Shown piece after piece: positions 44,294 to 51,769 of a stretch of 64,000 nt of DNA. The stretch's first letter is position 1; the number at the start of each line of letters is the position of its first letter. The notes under the pieces were generated by a model. The model had not been told where the DNA came from, did no database searches, and saw only the letters and a list, made by a program, of their open reading frames with translations. The position numbers and the translations under genes were made by a program. This stretch comes from Haloplanus vescus (GTDB lineage Archaea > Halobacteriota > Halobacteria > Halobacteriales > Haloferacaceae), in assembly GCF_900107665.1 (NCBI RefSeq), contig NZ_FNQT01000001.1, positions 1,032,398-1,096,397 on the forward strand. The letters run 5' to 3'.

Positions 44294-44817
44294 ATCTATC
44301 TCAGTGAGTTATACTGACTAAAAGGGGCTGAAAAGGGACAGTCTCACCGGATAGATGACATAATTTGATAGATATAGATCTTCCCGGCTCGTTAATTTGG
44401 TGACCAGACAACAATGTTGAAATGTGCGAAGGGGATCCCACACCTATTGGAATTTTATGATATGTTATAGTTAAATATCGGCCACCCAATGACCATCAAC
44501 AGCTGATTTCGGAGACTTGAGGTAGGTGTTGATCTCCGCGTCGTATCCGAGTACCATCTCGGTGCTGGCCTCAATCCCGTCGGCGGCCGCCTGCGTCTGC
44601 GGGAGGAGGAGTACAGCGAGCTGTTTCCATCCTGCACGGAGCAGATGCCGAGTGGGGTGATCGGTGCGTCCGGGGCTGACAGTTCCGCAGCCCGCTGTTT
44701 CACCAATATCACAATGGCTCCAAATCCGTTCCTGCGGTTTTCCCCAAGTTTTTGCGAAGGAGCGCGAGGGAGCCGGCGCTCCGCGCCGGCGACAAGCGAC
44801 CGAGCAAAAAGTGGGAA
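44294..44817. other. AT-rich region between the lipoprotein gene and tRNA-Pro
   Basis: 524 bp. The first 170 bp are AT-rich and hold the lipoprotein promoter (CTTTTAGTC on the minus strand, about 44316-44324). An open frame on the minus strand from about 44730 to 44471 (ending LGYDAEINTYLKSPKSAVD) has no recognised family and no good start, so it is perhaps a gene remnant. The right part has the hairpin described separately. No second copy of the tRNA 3' end was seen. Confidence 0.4.
44772..44790 (-). terminator. Perfect GC hairpin downstream of tRNA-Pro
   Basis: GCCGGCGC-TCC-GCGCCGGC is an 8-bp perfect stem with a 3-nt loop. It is flanked by complementary-looking outer arms (TTTTTGCG... at about 44751 and ...GAGCAAAAA at about 44802-44810). 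On the minus strand it lies 28 bp past the tRNA 3' end, with TTTTTGC before and CAAAAAC after the stem. It may be a terminator or processing structure. Confidence 0.4.
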
Positions 44818-44890
44818 TGGGACCGCCCGGATTTGAACCGGGGTCACGGGCACCCAAGGCCCGAAGTATACCAGGCTAACCCACGGTCCC
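44818..44890 (-). tRNA. tRNA-Pro (anticodon TGG)
   Basis: On the minus strand: acceptor GGGACCG/CGGTCCC with discriminator A, D-arm GGTTAGCCTGGTATACTT, anticodon arm CGGGC-CTTGGGT-GCCCG (anticodon TGG), and T-arm CCCGG-TTCAAAT-CCGGG. No CCA is encoded and there is no intron. It borders the low-G+C patch on its 3' side. Confidence 0.95.
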
Positions 44891-44934
44891 GCATTCAAAC
44901 TTGCACCGCGCGGGCGCTAAAGGATTTCGTTCGG

Positions 44935-45747
44935 TCAGTCGGCGCTGATGGCACAGCCGTCGACGTACTCGATGTCGTCAATGGAGTCGATGGGGTCGTC
45001 GCCACAGACGGGACAGTCGGGGTCCTGGGTGTAGGGCACCGTGTCGAAGCTCATGTCCATCGCGTCGTAGAAGAGCAGGCGCCCGACGAGCGGGTCGCCC
45101 GCGCCGAGCAGGACTTTCACGGCCTCGGTGGCCTGGATACAGCCGACGGTGCCGGGGAGGACGCCGAGGACGCCCGTTGTCGCGCAGTCGGGGACAGTCC
45201 CGGGTTCGGGGGCCTCGCGGAACAGGCAGCGATAGCAGGGGCCGTCGGGGTGGAGCGTGGTGACCTGCCCCTCGAACTTGTAGATGGCGCCGTGGGAGAC
45301 GGGGATGCCGGCGAGTCGGCAGGTGTCGTTGACGAGATATCGCGTCGGGAAGTTGTCGGAGGCGTCGACGACGATATCGTAGTCGGTCAGCAGGTCGGCG
45401 TTGTCGCGGTCGAGTCGTGTCTCGTACGTCTCGACGGTCACGTCGGGGTTGAGCGCGCCGACGAACTGCTTCGCGCTCTCGACTTTCGGTTCGCCCACGT
45501 CGGCGTCGCGGTGAATCACTTGGCGTTGCAGGTTCGAGCGCTCCACCACGTCGTCGTCGACGACGCCGATGGTTCCCACGCCCGCGGCCGCAAGATACTG
45601 GATGACGGGCGCACCAAGCCCGCCCGCCCCGACAACGACGGCGCTGGAGTCGAGCAGGCGTTTCTGCCCCTCCGGACCGACTTCGTCCATGATGATGTGC
45701 CGCGAGTAGCGGTCCAACTGCGTGGCGTCCAGCGAGAGGTCGCTCAT
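44935..45747 (-). CDS. ubaA: Ubiquitin-like protein activating enzyme UbaA (E1/ThiF/MoeB family)
   Basis: A 270-residue adenylating enzyme. The ATP loop is VVVGAGGLGAPVIQYLAAAG (about 37-56), with the Arg finger in DDDVVERSNLQRQ. Zinc ligands are CYRC (near residue 172) and CPVC (near 247). The conserved catalytic Cys is in VPDCATTGVLGVLPG. In Haloferax the equivalent E1 activates SAMP proteins for sampylation and for sulfur transfer to molybdopterin and tRNA thiolation. The ribosome site GGAGG lies 9 bp upstream. A distinctive bipartite element shared with rio2 lies in its promoter. Confidence 0.93.
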   Translation of the reverse strand: MSDLSLDATQLDRYSRHIIMDEVGPEGQKRLLDSSAVVVGAGGLGAPVIQYLAAAGVGTIGVVDDDVVERSNLQRQVIHRDADVGEPKVESAKQFVGALNPDVTVETYETRLDRDNADLLTDYDIVVDASDNFPTRYLVNDTCRLAGIPVSHGAIYKFEGQVTTLHPDGPCYRCLFREAPEPGTVPDCATTGVLGVLPGTVGCIQATEAVKVLLGAGDPLVGRLLFYDAMDMSFDTVPYTQDPDCPVCGDDPIDSIDDIEYVDGCAISAD

Positions 45748-45797
45748 ACACTTCCTCCGTGGTCGAGAAGGATAAATCCGTGCCGTTTCGAGGGTTC

Positions 45798-45824
45798 GAT
45801 AAATCGCATATCGCGATAGGAAAT
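45798..45824 (-). promoter_or_regulatory. Bipartite promoter element of ubaA
   Basis: The plus strand reads GATAAA, 7 nt, then TCGCGATAGGAAAT. On the minus strand, TTTATC is a TATA-like box about 52 bp before the ubaA start, and the 14-bp block lies directly upstream of it. The same element with the same spacing occurs before rio2 (60645-60671). Confidence 0.6.
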
Positions 45825-45886
45825 GACGTGTGGGTACGTGATGTCGGGGCCGAGTCGAGGCCGAAGCTTCGGCGAGAGATCGACGT

Positions 45887-46582
45887 TCAGGCCTCCTCGC
45901 GCCGACTCCGGGAGGCCACCACGTCGAGGCCGGGGCTGTAGTAGTACACCGGGTCCGCGTCGGGGCGGGCGAAGCCGTCGGCTCGAACGAGCGTATCGGT
46001 CGCGACGGTGGCTTCGGCGGGGTAGAGCGTCCACGGGTCGTGGCGTACGTCGGTGTAGCGGAGCGACCCGTCGGGCGCCTCGGTGTAGAACCGGTAGCGC
46101 TCGACGAGGAATTCGGCGAGGGGGTCGGCCGGTGCGTCGAAGGCGTCGCCGTCGGGGGCGTAGGTGGCCGCGTAGTGGGCGGGGCGGGCGCCCGGATGGC
46201 GGCGTCGACTCCGGAACCGAATTTCGCCGTCCACCGCGTCGAGCGAGATTCGGGCGTAGTAGTAGGGGAGGTGGTGGACGAGGCGGGCGCCGACGACGCT
46301 GGCGAGGCCCTGCGCGTCGAGGCTGAAGAAGTAGACGCTCGGGACGCCGTCGCGGGTGACGTACGTCCGGACGTTGATCTCCGGCAACCGAATCCCCAGG
46401 GCGCGAGGCGCTCCCTTCGGACGCACGGCGACGTTGGTGAAGGGGACGACCGAGAGCCATGCCTGCCCGTCGTATCGGTCGGCGTCGAGCGACGCCGGGA
46501 GATGCGCGTCCATCACGTCGGGGTCGACGGGCCAGTTCTCGAACAGCAGGTGTCGCCAGCCCATCGCCAGGGGGAGGACCAT
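45887..46582 (-). CDS. DUF2071 (YqjF-like) family protein
   Basis: A 231-residue protein resembling the YqjF/DUF2071 family, which has an acetoacetate-decarboxylase-like beta fold. It has MGWRHLLFENWPVDPDVMDAHLP at the start, AWLSVVPFTNVAVRP, LPEINVRTYVTRDGVPSVYFFSLDA, and RFYTEAPDGSLRYTDV. The start is the ATG at 46582. The natural substrate is not known. It is followed in the same direction by ubaA, across a 139-bp gap containing the ubaA promoter. Confidence 0.85.
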   Translation of the reverse strand: MVLPLAMGWRHLLFENWPVDPDVMDAHLPASLDADRYDGQAWLSVVPFTNVAVRPKGAPRALGIRLPEINVRTYVTRDGVPSVYFFSLDAQGLASVVGARLVHHLPYYYARISLDAVDGEIRFRSRRRHPGARPAHYAATYAPDGDAFDAPADPLAEFLVERYRFYTEAPDGSLRYTDVRHDPWTLYPAEATVATDTLVRADGFARPDADPVYYYSPGLDVVASRSRREEA

Positions 46583-46659
46583 ACCCCACCTTGGCGGCGA
46601 GACGCGAAGAAGACTTGCGCCGGCGCTACGTTCTTGTCGCCGGCGCGTGAGGGGCGAGT

Positions 46660-47061
46660 ATGGCCCTCCACCTTCGCGACCGACTCCGCCCGTGGCACGG
46701 CGTGATGCTCGTCGTCTTGCTTGCCGGCATCGCCGTCTCGCTCTCCCGTGCCGAAGCACTCACCCGCGACGCCCTGTTTCGGGCCGTCCTGTCGGGGCTG
46801 TTCGGCCTCGTCATCTTCCAGTTCACCGTCGGCAACGTCTGGGGCTACGCCGTCGAGTACTACAACACCGGCGGCGAGTGGACCGACTGGCCCTTCGTAC
46901 TCCCCTTCGTCAGCGCCGCCGTCGGGGGCGTCGCAGCGGGATTCTACGTCGAGGACCCTGTAGCCGGCGCGTTCACCGCGTTCTGGGTGTTCGTCTTCGT
47001 CGCCGCCGTCGTCGCCGTCGGGAGTTGGCTCGTCGTCGGCTACCGCGAGGCCGACGCGTGA
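46660..47061 (+). CDS. Membrane protein, four helices, unknown function
   Basis: A 133-residue protein with four hydrophobic helices (GVMLVVLLAGIAVSL, AVLSGLFGLVIFQFTVGNVW, VLPFVSAAVGGVAAGFYV and TAFWVFVFVAAVVAVGSWLVVGY). No family is recognised. It is divergent from the DUF2071 gene and convergent with the aldehyde oxidoreductase gene. Confidence 0.7.
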   Translation: MALHLRDRLRPWHGVMLVVLLAGIAVSLSRAEALTRDALFRAVLSGLFGLVIFQFTVGNVWGYAVEYYNTGGEWTDWPFVLPFVSAAVGGVAAGFYVEDPVAGAFTAFWVFVFVAAVVAVGSWLVVGYREADA

Positions 47062-47106
47062 GCGGGTGAGCAGTCGGGGACACGCGCCGGTCGTCCGGGG
47101 AGGTAG

Positions 47107-48960
47107 TCAGTCCGCCAGTTCCGCCATGTCGAGGGTGTCGAGGCGTTCGGCGGTCGGGATGCCGTCGTCGTCCCACCCGCGGAAGTCGTAATACTCGTCG
47201 AGCATCGCGTCGAGCTCCTCCGGCGGGCAGTACATCCCCTCCGCGGGGCCGTCGGGGATGGGTTCGTGCATGATGCGATGGGAGAGGGTGTCCGTCTCCC
47301 GGCGCGCGACGCCGCGTTCGACGTTGATGAGGCGTTCGAGGTTGTAGACGCGTTCGCCGATGCGTTCCACGTCCTCGGTCGAGAGGTCCCATCCCGTCGC
47401 GGCGTTGATGGCGTCGCGGTAGCGGTCGGTGACGCGCTTGCCCCACCCGGCCTCGCTCACGAACCGACACTGGGTGAGCGAGTCGCCCAGCGCGGTGAAG
47501 TGTTGCGTGCGGGCGGCGAATTCGGGCGTCCCCTCGGTCGTCTCGTCGTGTTCGCCGTCGTACTGGAGCGTCGGTCGCGTGTCGTGATGGGAGCCGCCGC
47601 GGGTGGCGGTGGCGTAGCCGATGCTCATCCCCTTCAGGCCGCGCGGGGAGTGAGCGGCGAACTCCAGTCCCTTGACGCCGTGGAGGTACTCGTCGGCCTC
47701 GTCGTCGAGGGAGTCGGCGAGACGGAACGACCCCTCGGCGAGTCGGTCGCCGAAGCCCTCGCGGTGGGCGACGCGGCGCGCGAGTTCGACCAGGCCATCC
47801 GCGTCGCCGAAGTCGAGGTGCGGGGAGTCGTCGTCGGTCAGGAGGCCCTTCTCGTAGCACTCGCGGGCGAAGGCGACGGAGACGCCGAAGGAGATGGTGT
47901 CCATCCCCAGTCGGTCACAGAGGTCGTTGACCTTGACCACGCGGTCAAGGTCGAACACCTCGGTCATCGTCGCCGTGCCGAAGAGGCTCTCGAACTCGGG
48001 AATCTTGGCGTCGGTGACGCCCTCCGCCTCGACGGTGACGTGTTTCCCGCAGGCGACGGCGCAGTTCGCACACGTCGTGTCCTCGGTGACGTACTCCTCG
48101 CGGAGGCGTTCGCCGCTGATGGCTTCGGCCTCCTCGTCGCCGGACTGCTCGACCTGGTTGTTTCGCCGGCCGAGTTTCCCCATCTCGTTGATGGGGTTGA
48201 CGAGGCCGCTCGTGCCGTACTCTTGGAGCATCTCCGTCTCCGCCATCAGCGGGCCCATGCGGTCGCCCACGAGGCTCCGCAGGTCGCCGTCGGCGGCGAC
48301 TTCGGGGTCGAACTCGCCCTCCTCGATTACGACGGCCTTGACGTTCTTCGAGCCGAGGACGGCGCCGGCACCGCCGCGGCCGGCGACGCCCTCGCGCATC
48401 TCGGAATCGTGGAGCAGACAGGCAAACCGAACGAGGTTCTCGCCCGCCGGCCCCGTCGCGATGACGTGGACGTCGCTGTCGGCGTCGGCCGCGGCGCGTT
48501 CCTCGACTTCGGCACACGTCTCGTAGGTGTCGAGGCCAGCGAGGTCCGGCGCGGGTTCGACGCGCGCGCCCTCGCTGTCGACGTGGACGTAGGAGAGTTC
48601 GGGGGCGGCGCCGTGGAGGACGATGCTCTCGAAGCCAGTCGTCTTCTGGGCGCGGGGGAAGGTGCCCCCGAAGGTGCTGTCGAAGAAGCCGTTCGTCTGC
48701 GGGCTGACGAAGCCGACGACGCCGCGACTCGTCGACTGGAAGGGCGTGCCGTTCATCGGGCCGACGGTGAAGGCGACGACGTTCTCGGGGTCGAACGGGT
48801 CGGCCGCCGGCGGGACGTGGTCGTGGACGGCCCGTGCCGCGAAGCCGTTGCCGCCGAGGAAGCGCCGCGCGTCGGCGGGGTCGATGTCTTCGACTCTCGT
48901 CTCGCCGTCGAGGTGGACGTGGAGCGCCTGCCCACCGTAGACGGGCGGAAGGTCGGCCAC
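47107..48960 (-). CDS. Aldehyde ferredoxin oxidoreductase family enzyme
   Basis: A 617-residue tungsten/molybdenum-pterin oxidoreductase. The N-terminal domain has RFLGGNGFAARAV and VGPMNGTPFQSTSRGVVGFVSP. The [4Fe-4S] ligands are TCANCAVACGKH, with the fourth Cys in GDSLTQCRF. Pterin-binding segments include LGSKNVKAVVI and KGLEFAAHSPRGLKGMS. It oxidises aldehydes to acids with ferredoxin; substrate preference is unknown. The start codon is GTG, preceded by GGAGGTGG. No adjacent MoaD-like gene is seen, although UbaA (MoeB-like) is encoded 1.4 kb away. Confidence 0.92.
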   Translation of the reverse strand: MADLPPVYGGQALHVHLDGETRVEDIDPADARRFLGGNGFAARAVHDHVPPAADPFDPENVVAFTVGPMNGTPFQSTSRGVVGFVSPQTNGFFDSTFGGTFPRAQKTTGFESIVLHGAAPELSYVHVDSEGARVEPAPDLAGLDTYETCAEVEERAAADADSDVHVIATGPAGENLVRFACLLHDSEMREGVAGRGGAGAVLGSKNVKAVVIEEGEFDPEVAADGDLRSLVGDRMGPLMAETEMLQEYGTSGLVNPINEMGKLGRRNNQVEQSGDEEAEAISGERLREEYVTEDTTCANCAVACGKHVTVEAEGVTDAKIPEFESLFGTATMTEVFDLDRVVKVNDLCDRLGMDTISFGVSVAFARECYEKGLLTDDDSPHLDFGDADGLVELARRVAHREGFGDRLAEGSFRLADSLDDEADEYLHGVKGLEFAAHSPRGLKGMSIGYATATRGGSHHDTRPTLQYDGEHDETTEGTPEFAARTQHFTALGDSLTQCRFVSEAGWGKRVTDRYRDAINAATGWDLSTEDVERIGERVYNLERLINVERGVARRETDTLSHRIMHEPIPDGPAEGMYCPPEELDAMLDEYYDFRGWDDDGIPTAERLDTLDMAELAD

Positions 48961-49118
48961 GCTACGCCACCTCCAGCGAGTCGACTCGCTGGCGCGTCGC
49001 GATACGCAGTCGTTGCATATGGCGACGTGGACGCTCCGCGCACAAATCGTTTGTCGGTCGGCGAGACGAAATACGGACCACCTCCCGGGCCTGTCGGGCG
49101 AACGAACGTTCGGCCCGA

Positions 49119-49460
49119 CTACGACGACTGACTCGGAAGCGCGAGCGAGTAGATGATGAACGCCAATCCGATTATTTTGATGATGTTTTCGGCTAACGGC
49201 ACGTGATAGGTGTAGATTGTAAGACTGAAATTCGCTCGAAGGCCGACGGAGGCGACCGTAATCGCCAACAGCGGCGGAACGACCGTGATGAGTCCGATTC
49301 CGACTGCCAGAAACAGCATCCGTCGCCCGCCGTGTCGACGATATCCCTGATAGGCCTGGTACACGACGAACGACCCCATCGCAATCGTGACGAGTACCAC
49401 GACGAACAGGACGAAGTAGAACTGCGGAACGGTAGCGAGGTTAACTTGAAGCACGACCAT
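49119..49460 (-). CDS. Membrane protein paired with HTH regulator (DUF7521-like)
   Basis: A 113-residue protein with three hydrophobic helices: FYFVLFVVVLVTIAMGSFVVYQ, MLFLAVGIGLITVVPPLLAITVA and ENIIKIIGLAFIIYSLAL. It is the second gene of a pair. Its ATG overlaps the stop of the winged-helix gene by one base (TGATG), so translation is coupled. Haloarchaea commonly encode such small membrane proteins directly after a winged-helix protein, which suggests a membrane-linked signalling pair. Confidence 0.78.
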   Translation of the reverse strand: MVVLQVNLATVPQFYFVLFVVVLVTIAMGSFVVYQAYQGYRRHGGRRMLFLAVGIGLITVVPPLLAITVASVGLRANFSLTIYTYHVPLAENIIKIIGLAFIIYSLALPSQSS

Positions 49461-49807
49461 CAGATATCACCCCACATATCGGTGAATCGGTCTGCCATAG
49501 TCTCCGGCGGTGCTTCTTCGATTTCGAGGGTGAGTTCGTCATTGTCTAATTCGATGGTGAGGCGTTTGATTCGCGCTTTGTAGACGCTGTAGTGGTGGCC
49601 CTCGTCGCCGAGTTGGGTGCGTTCTTCGAGGAGCCCACAGTCGATGAGTCGCTCGGTCCGACGGTAAATCGTCGGGAGTGACGCATCACACTCGTCGCTC
49701 AGCTCTTTCGCCGACTTCTCGGTCGTGTTCGTCGACTTGAGGATTTCGCGAGCGTACTCGTCGTCGAGGAGAGCGTAAATCTCGTGCGACAGAACGCTCT
49801 CGGTCAC
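49460..49807 (-). CDS. Winged-helix transcriptional regulator
   Basis: A 115-residue ArsR-like/MarR-like winged helix. Residues about 8-75 are helix-turn-helix: LDDEYAREILKSTNTTEKSAKELSDECDASLPTIYRRTERLI, followed by the wing GLLEERTQLGDEGHHYSVYKA. The C-terminal 35 residues form a short strand-rich tail (LTIELDNDELTLEIEEAP). It starts at a GTG. It is divergent from the COG1361/MMPL operon, and a 14-bp palindrome lies between, so it probably controls itself and that operon. Confidence 0.88.
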   Translation of the reverse strand: MTESVLSHEIYALLDDEYAREILKSTNTTEKSAKELSDECDASLPTIYRRTERLIDCGLLEERTQLGDEGHHYSVYKARIKRLTIELDNDELTLEIEEAPPETMADRFTDMWGDI

Positions 49808-49865
49808 AGCTAGTCGTTCGCACAGGAGTAGTTAATTCAGTCGCTCGTTTTCCCACCCAGTATAA

Positions 49866-49879
49866 AATCATCGATGATT
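49866..49879. promoter_or_regulatory. 14-bp palindrome AATCATCGATGATT between divergent promoters
   Basis: A perfect palindrome flanked on the left by TATAAA (49861-49866, reading as TTTATA on the minus strand towards the HTH gene) and on the right by TATATA (49879-49884, plus strand). Its symmetry and location make it a strong operator candidate for the winged-helix dimer. Confidence 0.6.
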
Positions 49880-49884
49880 ATATA

Positions 49885-50116
49885 CTCTCGCCGTCGTGGA
49901 CGGTGTGACGACACGGCGTTCCCGGGCGCTGTGTGAGGACCAAAGCGGGATATGACGGAGAGCCGTCGAGTCTCCAAACTCCACTTCTGGGCGCTAATAC
50001 CGCCGTTTTACCGGGTTAGAAAAACGTGATTCTGTTATAATTGCTCTCGAGTCGATGCTACGTCTCATGGGAACGCAACACGCTCGATTCGACTCACGTA
50101 CGGATGCGACTTCAGC
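49885..50116. other. Leader/promoter region of the COG1361-MMPL operon
   Basis: Together with the palindrome this belongs to a 309-bp gene-free gap. It contains a second TATA-like element TTATAATT (50035-50042), 75-80 bp before the surface-protein ATG. The operon therefore has either a long leader from the 49879 element or a short one from this element. No small gene is seen. Confidence 0.4.
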
Positions 50117-51769
50117 ATGACACGGAAGACACCGCGTAACTCACGGTCGGTGACCGTCGCGCTCACCGCGGTTCTCGTGATGGGACTCGCCGTCGGCGCA
50201 CTCCCCACGATGGCGACGGCGCAAACGTCACAGTCTGGAAACGTCATCGGCCATCCGGACGTCACGTTCGCGACGTCGTCCGGGTCGCTCTCGGCTGGCA
50301 CGACGACCGACCTCACGGTTTCGGTCGTCAACCGTGGCCTGATTACGACCCACGGCCCATCGCAGTACGAAGACGAGGTGATGACCGCGCGGGGGCTTAC
50401 GTTCGAAGTAGACGACGGGAACGCGCCGGTCACCGTCCAGACCGGACAGGTCTCTCTGGGCAACTTCCAGACGGGGAGCGCAGAACAGACAGTCTCCATC
50501 ACGGTCCCGAAAGATGCCGAACCGGGAACGTACCGACTCCCGGTCGAGTACGAATATTCGCACACGCGTCACGTTCGCTACGGCCCCAGCGGACCCACGG
50601 AGGGCAGCGATACCACACGAACGGAGACGGACTCGATAACGATTCGAATCGAGGAAGACGCTCGGTTCGAAATCGTCGGCACAGACGCGACGACCCAAGT
50701 CGGCGACGACAGTGATATCTCGTTCACACTCAGGAACACCGGGTCGGAAATCGCGAGCGGTGCGAGTGTCACTGCGGAGTCGAAGAGCAGTTCCTTGACC
50801 TTCGAGTCCGGCGACACGTCCTCGACCGCATCCGTCGGTGACTGGGAAGCGGGAACGAATCGGACGCTGACGTACAATGCCGCGCTCGAATCTGGGTCGG
50901 CCGTGCGTGACTATGCGCTCGATTTGGTCGTGGACTACGACGATATCGACGGAATCAGTCGAACGGCCGACCCGCTCACGACCACCGTCGAGTCGACGCC
51001 CGCCCAATCGTTCGCCTTCTCGGACGTGTCCTCGTCACTCCGAGTGGGCGAAGACGGGGACATCGTCGGCACGCTCGAGAACACCGGCTCCAAACCGGTG
51101 CGGAGCGTGGCGATTCGCCCCGTCAATACGTCGGAGGCAGTCATCCCGAGCGAGGATTCCACCGCCGTCGGGTCGCTCGACCCTGGTGAATCCACGTCCT
51201 TCCGAGTACCGTTCGAGATTACGAGTGAAGCCGTGGTCGGGGAGAAATTACTCGACGTCGAGGTTCGGTATCGTGACGGCGAGGGCGACCAGCGGACCTA
51301 CGACAAACTCGACCTCCCGGCGACTATCGAACCGGAGCGGGACGAGTTCGAACTCGCGGTGTCGGACCGAACGATTACCGCGGGCAGCTCACGAGTCGTC
51401 ACGGTCGAAGTGACGAACAACCTCGACGAAACGGTGACCGATATGGAGGCACGGCTGTTCGCCGACGACCCCCTCAGCGCCGGTGCCTCGGACACGAGCT
51501 ATATCGAGTCGTTAGCCCCTGGCGAGTCCGCGACGCTGGCGTTCGAGGTGACGGCAGCGTCCGCTGCGACGGCCGGAAGCACGTACCCGATTTCGTTCGA
51601 CGTCCGGTATACGGATAGCGACGGTAACACCCACCTCTCGGATACGTTCAGGAAGCCACTCGACGCCGTCGAACCCCAGAACACCGGCGGACCACCCCTC
51701 CCACTCGTCCTCGGGGCGGGGATAGTCGTGGTCGGCGGTATCGTACTCCTCTACCGGAGGCGCCAGTAA
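50117..51769 (+). CDS. COG1361-type surface protein, partner of RND transporter
   Basis: A 550-residue protein. A signal peptide (TVALTAVLVMGLAVGALPTMATA) precedes several CARDB/DUF11-like beta-sandwich repeats, with recurring phrases such as VGDDSDISFTLRNTGSEIA, VGEDGDIVGTLENTGSKPV and TAGSSRVVTVEVTNNLDET. It ends with a single helix, PLVLGAGIVVVGGIVLLY, and the basic tail RRRQ. COG1361 proteins are often encoded next to MMPL/RND exporters in archaea. Here the stop overlaps the transporter start by one base (TAATG), implying coupled synthesis of an extracellular adaptor and pump. Confidence 0.83.
   Translation: MTRKTPRNSRSVTVALTAVLVMGLAVGALPTMATAQTSQSGNVIGHPDVTFATSSGSLSAGTTTDLTVSVVNRGLITTHGPSQYEDEVMTARGLTFEVDDGNAPVTVQTGQVSLGNFQTGSAEQTVSITVPKDAEPGTYRLPVEYEYSHTRHVRYGPSGPTEGSDTTRTETDSITIRIEEDARFEIVGTDATTQVGDDSDISFTLRNTGSEIASGASVTAESKSSSLTFESGDTSSTASVGDWEAGTNRTLTYNAALESGSAVRDYALDLVVDYDDIDGISRTADPLTTTVESTPAQSFAFSDVSSSLRVGEDGDIVGTLENTGSKPVRSVAIRPVNTSEAVIPSEDSTAVGSLDPGESTSFRVPFEITSEAVVGEKLLDVEVRYRDGEGDQRTYDKLDLPATIEPERDEFELAVSDRTITAGSSRVVTVEVTNNLDETVTDMEARLFADDPLSAGASDTSYIESLAPGESATLAFEVTAASAATAGSTYPISFDVRYTDSDGNTHLSDTFRKPLDAVEPQNTGGPPLPLVLGAGIVVVGGIVLLYRRRQ

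Noticed and set aside
44818-44890. tRNA-Pro as a proven integration site with att repeats
   Set aside because: I looked for a second copy of the tRNA 3' end in 42.6-44.8 kb and saw none, and there is no integrase gene. The island idea rests only on composition.
47266-49131. A 621-codon plus-strand frame
   Set aside because: Antisense to the aldehyde ferredoxin oxidoreductase gene, which has complete family motifs.
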